From positions 117,484 through 181,483 of the forward strand of contig NZ_JAAFZH010000016.1 of assembly GCF_010435915.1 (NCBI RefSeq): a stretch of DNA of 64,000 nucleotides, given 5' to 3'. The notes beneath the pieces were generated by a model. The model ran no database searches. It saw only the letters and a program-made list of their open reading frames with translations, and was not told the DNA's origin. Origin of the DNA: Spirosoma terrae. GTDB lineage: Bacteria; Bacteroidota; Bacteroidia; Cytophagales; Spirosomataceae. Made by a program: the position numbers and the translations under genes. Of the stretch, positions 60,865 to 64,000 are shown piece after piece (within the stretch, counting starts at the first letter, position 1; the number at the start of each line of letters is the position of its first letter).

Positions 60865-61446
60865 ATGAATCCCCCCTTTATAGCTAGTATTATTCTATTT
60901 GCCGGAAACTTCGCACCACGTGGCTGGGCCTTCTGTCAGGGCCAGATACTGTCCATAGCGCAAAATACAGCTTTGTTTTCTCTCTTAGGCACTACGTTCG
61001 GCGGTAACGGACAAACTACATTTGCTCTTCCCGATTTACGCGGACGTACACCGATCGGTACGGGGCAAGGTCCAGGGCTTCCCGCTGTTAATTTGGGAGA
61101 AATGTCTGGCTCGCCCACACATACACTTATCATTACAGAAATGCCCGCCCATAACCATACGGCAACTCCCAACTTACAAACACAAATACAGCAAAAAGGA
61201 GTATCTGAGGTAGGTAACGTATCCTCACCAGCAGGTGCTTATCCGGCCTCTACAGGAACGCTTGATCCAGAATACCGAACCACGGGTACGGTTGTGGATA
61301 TGGCCGCTGGTTCCGTAACGGGTTCGGTGTCAGGTAGCGTAACAATAGGGATCGCTGGTGGTAGCCAGCCCTTTAGCATCATGCAACCGTATTTAGGCAT
61401 GAACTATATTATTGCTTTGGAGGGAGTATACCCCTCGCGCAACTAA
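60865..61446 (+). CDS. phage tail-collar (microcystin-dependent protein-like) protein
   Basis: A 193-residue protein of the tail-collar/MdpB family. Typical parts are IILFAGNFAPRGWAFCQGQ, LFSLLGTTFGGNGQTTFALPDLRGR and MPAHNHT, and it ends with MQPYLGMNYIIALEG. These proteins occur widely outside phages as putative secreted or surface fibre proteins. No other phage gene is near. An inverted repeat 26 bp past its stop separates it from the repeat protein downstream. Confidence 0.9.
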   Translation: MNPPFIASIILFAGNFAPRGWAFCQGQILSIAQNTALFSLLGTTFGGNGQTTFALPDLRGRTPIGTGQGPGLPAVNLGEMSGSPTHTLIITEMPAHNHTATPNLQTQIQQKGVSEVGNVSSPAGAYPASTGTLDPEYRTTGTVVDMAAGSVTGSVSGSVTIGIAGGSQPFSIMQPYLGMNYIIALEGVYPSRN

Positions 61447-61472
61447 GTTCAATCACTGACCTTGCTTCATTG

Positions 61473-61516
61473 CCATTACCCATGCTCCTACTTTACTTTT
61501 TGAACATGGGTAATGG
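61473..61516. terminator. inverted repeat after tail-collar gene
   Basis: Perfect 12-bp arms CCATTACCCATG and CATGGGTAATGG around a 20-base loop. It starts 26 bp after the tail-collar gene and 45 bp before the repeat protein ATG. The T run is weak, so termination may be partial. Confidence 0.6.
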
Positions 61517-61561
61517 AACACTTCTCTATCGACCCTAACAACTACGTTCACCTGTCCTCTT

Positions 61562-64000
61562 ATGAAACACCTTTTCTACAGACAAAGTATATTGCCTACG
61601 CTCCTACCGTTCAAAGAAGGTAGCAGGCAGTTGCGTTTATGCATTTTCAGCAGCGTAATTGTGCTGTTAGTGCTGTTCAGGATAGAAGCAAAAGCCCAAA
61701 CGAACCCTGCCTCTATTACAGTTACGGGTGCTTGCCTGAACGCTACCTATGTACTCAATAAAGTTACCGATAATTTTGAAGGTACCGGCAAGCCAGCTTA
61801 TTTAGGCGAAGGGAGCGTGACAATTAATTCTCAGGTCTATACGGACAACATAGCTATCTATTATGAAGTTGCCGGACCGGCCTGGGTATTATCGATGGGT
61901 GGCGGGCAGCCCTATTTGTCTCAATCATCGAACACAGCATTACCTCCGATGTCTGGCTGGGCACTGGTGACTAGTGGAAGTATTGGAAACTGCACAGGAT
62001 CAGCGCCTTTGACGGTTCTAACGTCTCCACCTTCGGTAACTATTTCTCCAGCTAATCCGATAGCCGTCTGCGCTGGTTCCCCAGTAAGTTTAGCCGCTTC
62101 GGCCAGCAATATTCCTACTCCCGTAACCTATAGCTGGACCAGCAGTCCGGCAGGTTTTTCTGGCTCAAGTTCCACCCTATCGCAAAATGCCCCTTCCGTT
62201 AGCTCAAACACTACGTATACAATTTCAGTGACGGCCAATAATGGGTTTATCAGTGCTACATCCAGCGTTACGTTGGCGGTAAAACCAACCCCAACTCTGG
62301 CGTCAACTGGTTCCGTCAACCCTTCCATTTGTAGTGGCTCAGACGGCAGAATAAATTTCACAACTACCAATATTTCTGACGGAACGTATCAGCTAACTTT
62401 TACGGGTACAGGTAGTCCTCAAACGGTTACTGTCACCAGCAATGCCTTTAGTCTGACCGGTTTATCTGCGGGCAGCTATTCCGCCTTCGCTATCACCAAC
62501 AACGGTTGTACGGCTTCATCAGGCACCGCTGTAAATCTGACCAACCCTACACCGACGCTAACTGTTAGTGGTTCTGGTAGCCCCACTACGTGTGGTGGAA
62601 CAAATGGTACTCTCAGCTTTACCACGACCAATCTTGCTAATGGCACCTATCAGTTGAGCTATACCGGGCCAGGCAGCCCTAAAACGGTCACCGTCAACAA
62701 TAATACGTTCAACTTAACGGGTTTAGGCTCTGGAAACTATTCAGCTTTCACCATCAGTAATGCTGTTTGCTCGGCTTCCAGCGCATCTAGTGTACCTCTA
62801 ACTGATCCTACACCACCGACTCTGGTTCTTGGCACACCAGCTAACCCAGGCACCTGCAACGGATCAAATGGTAGCATCAGCTTCACCACAAACATAGTTA
62901 GCGGTACCTATCAGTTGAATTATTCTGGGGCAGGCAGCCCTAAAACGGTCGCAATCGTCAACAACGCGTTTAGTCTGACAGGTTTAAGTGCGGGCACTTA
63001 CTCCAATTTTTCTATAACGCGCTTAAATTGTACGACTTCTTTACCAACATCGGTAACCCTGTCAGACCCGGCCGCTCCAACTCTGGCCATCAGCACTACC
63101 GCCGGACCAACCACCTGTGCAGGCACCAACGGTAGCATCAGCTTCTCCTCGACCAACCTCCCCGACGGGACGTACCAACTGAGCTATTCCGGCTCAGGCA
63201 GTCCCAAGACCGTTACAGTGGTCAGTAACGCCTTCAGCCTGACGGGCTTGAGCGCAGGCAGTTATTCAGCCTTCGCCATCACCAACAACGGTTGTACATC
63301 TACCCTGGCCACTCCCGTAACCCTGTCAGACCCGGCCGCTCCAACTCTGGTCATCAGCACCACCGCCGGACCAACCACCTGCGCAGGAACCAATGGCAGC
63401 ATCAGCTTTAGCTCAACCAATCTGCCCAACGGGACCTATCAACTGAGCTATTCCGGCTCAGGCAGCCCTAAAAATATAACAGTGGTCAGCAACGCTTTCA
63501 GCCTGACGGGCTTGAGCGCGGGCAGTTATTCCGCCTTCGCCATCACCAACACCGGTTGTACGGCTACCCTGGCCACTCCCGTAACCCTGGCTGATCCAGC
63601 GGCTCCAACTCTGGCCATCAGCACTACCGCTGGACCAACCACCTGCGCAGGAACCAATGGCAGCATCAGCTTTAGCTCAACCAATCTGCCCGACGGGACG
63701 TACCAACTGAACTATACGGGGACGGGCAGTCCTAAAAATGTAGTGGTGGTCAGCAACGCCTTCACGCTGACGGGCTTGAGTGCAGGAAGCTATTCAGCCT
63801 TCTCGATTACCAACAACGGTTGCACGGCCAACCTAGCCACACCCGTAACCCTGTCAGACCCGGCCGCCCCAACTCTGGCTATCAGCACTACCGCCGGACC
63901 AACTACCTGTGCGGGCGCCAATGGTAGCATCAGTTTCTCCTCGACCAATCTCCCCGACGGGACCTATCAGCTGAGCTATACTGGCGCGGGCAGTCCCAAA
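61562..64000 (+). CDS. large surface protein with tandem 87-88 residue repeats, cut by right edge
   Basis: The frame opens at ATG 61562, with a long basic N-terminus and signal peptide (SSVIVLLVLFRIEAKAQ), and stays open to the edge (at least 813 residues). A unique N-terminal domain and a PKD-like stretch (YSWTSSPAGFSG) precede a tandem array. Units have Cys at both ends (PTTCAGTNGSISF, AITNNGCT) and begin near 62282, 62543, 62804, 63065, 63329, 63593 and 63857; the later ones are exactly 264 bp apart. It probably forms an elongated surface adhesin, as in SprB-like proteins secreted by type IX systems, but the sorting domain is outside the window. Confidence 0.85.
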   Translation, partial: MKHLFYRQSILPTLLPFKEGSRQLRLCIFSSVIVLLVLFRIEAKAQTNPASITVTGACLNATYVLNKVTDNFEGTGKPAYLGEGSVTINSQVYTDNIAIYYEVAGPAWVLSMGGGQPYLSQSSNTALPPMSGWALVTSGSIGNCTGSAPLTVLTSPPSVTISPANPIAVCAGSPVSLAASASNIPTPVTYSWTSSPAGFSGSSSTLSQNAPSVSSNTTYTISVTANNGFISATSSVTLAVKPTPTLASTGSVNPSICSGSDGRINFTTTNISDGTYQLTFTGTGSPQTVTVTSNAFSLTGLSAGSYSAFAITNNGCTASSGTAVNLTNPTPTLTVSGSGSPTTCGGTNGTLSFTTTNLANGTYQLSYTGPGSPKTVTVNNNTFNLTGLGSGNYSAFTISNAVCSASSASSVPLTDPTPPTLVLGTPANPGTCNGSNGSISFTTNIVSGTYQLNYSGAGSPKTVAIVNNAFSLTGLSAGTYSNFSITRLNCTTSLPTSVTLSDPAAPTLAISTTAGPTTCAGTNGSISFSSTNLPDGTYQLSYSGSGSPKTVTVVSNAFSLTGLSAGSYSAFAITNNGCTSTLATPVTLSDPAAPTLVISTTAGPTTCAGTNGSISFSSTNLPNGTYQLSYSGSGSPKNITVVSNAFSLTGLSAGSYSAFAITNTGCTATLATPVTLADPAAPTLAISTTAGPTTCAGTNGSISFSSTNLPDGTYQLNYTGTGSPKNVVVVSNAFTLTGLSAGSYSAFSITNNGCTANLATPVTLSDPAAPTLAISTTAGPTTCAGANGSISFSSTNLPDGTYQLSYTGAGSPK
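62282..64000 (+). repeat. in-frame tandem repeats of about 261-264 bp
   Basis: Seven units, the last cut by the edge. Unit spacing is 261 bp for the first three and 264 bp for the later ones. The later units share long phrases such as CCAACTCTGGCCATCAGCAC nearly base for base, whereas the first two differ widely. The similarity gradient suggests recent duplication toward the 3' side. Confidence 0.88.

Noticed and set aside
60865..61446. Prophage remnant
   Set aside because: Only one tail-collar gene is present, with no capsid, terminase, integrase or lysis gene; this family is common in non-phage settings.
62282..64000. CRISPR-like or satellite array
   Set aside because: Units are 261-264 bp, in frame, and encode a continuous protein with cysteine-bracketed domains; there are no short direct repeats with spacers.

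Overview
The window reads as a chromosomal segment from a member of the Bacteroidota, most likely order Cytophagales and close to Spirosoma. This rests on family content and signals, not on a database search. The supporting families are DUF2490 and PA14-OmpA outer-membrane proteins, LamG/PKD lipoproteins, CocE/NonD, S9 and M14 exported peptidases, a purine nucleoside permease, and a long repeat surface protein. Candidate promoters match the Bacteroidota -7 form TAnnTTTG. GC content looks close to 48%. No rRNA, transposase, integrase, CRISPR array or plasmid origin was seen; the only RNA gene found is a tRNA-Leu(CAA).

Layout. 1-6.6 kb: a tight co-directional phosphosignalling cluster (zinc-ribbon protein cut by the edge, acidic membrane-anchored protein, FHA protein, PP2C phosphatase, exported caspase-like protease, Ser/Thr kinase with TPRs, TPR membrane protein). 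6.6-10.3 kb: two tandem PKD/LamG lipoprotein paralogues; the spacer between them keeps a decayed copy of the 3' end of the next gene. 10.3-11.6 kb: an ECF sigma factor overlapping a membrane TPR protein, read toward the lipoproteins. 11.9-16.8 kb: amidohydrolase, lipoprotein, small hypotheticals, a tryptophan/glycine-repeat exported protein and a gene-poor stretch. 16.8-20 kb: a coupled sugar-oxidation operon (aldo/keto reductase, zinc dehydrogenase, TIM-barrel isomerase, mutarotase). 20-36.7 kb: mixed housekeeping and stress genes (tRNA, MacB-type permease, exported nuclease, flavoprotein, SDR, DinB, AlkZ-like protein, GNAT, RidA, ferredoxin and its reductase, acyltransferase, M20 peptidase). 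37-55.5 kb: secreted hydrolases and nucleoside salvage, a formylglycine-generating-enzyme-like lipoprotein, an iron-reductase/AraC pair, a PA14-OmpA protein and an Amj-like flippase. 55.8-59.4 kb: a GNAT gene, then a coupled cluster of HEAGH protein, sulfotransferase and Asp/Asn beta-hydroxylase, with a divergent APS kinase. 59.6-64 kb: secreted protein, LRR protein, tail-collar protein, and a surface protein with 87-88 residue tandem repeats that runs off the right edge.

How the parts may work together. The kinase, phosphatase and FHA proteins form a plausible write/erase/read phosphosignalling set with a periplasmic protease as possible effector. APS kinase would supply PAPS to the neighbouring sulfotransferase, and the hydroxylase could create or tailor its acceptor, which makes this the best candidate for an undescribed modification system here. 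Two DNA-level signals run through the whole window: the word TACGT/ACGTA is markedly over-represented in all reading frames and in spacers, and several families of inverted repeats sit between convergent genes.
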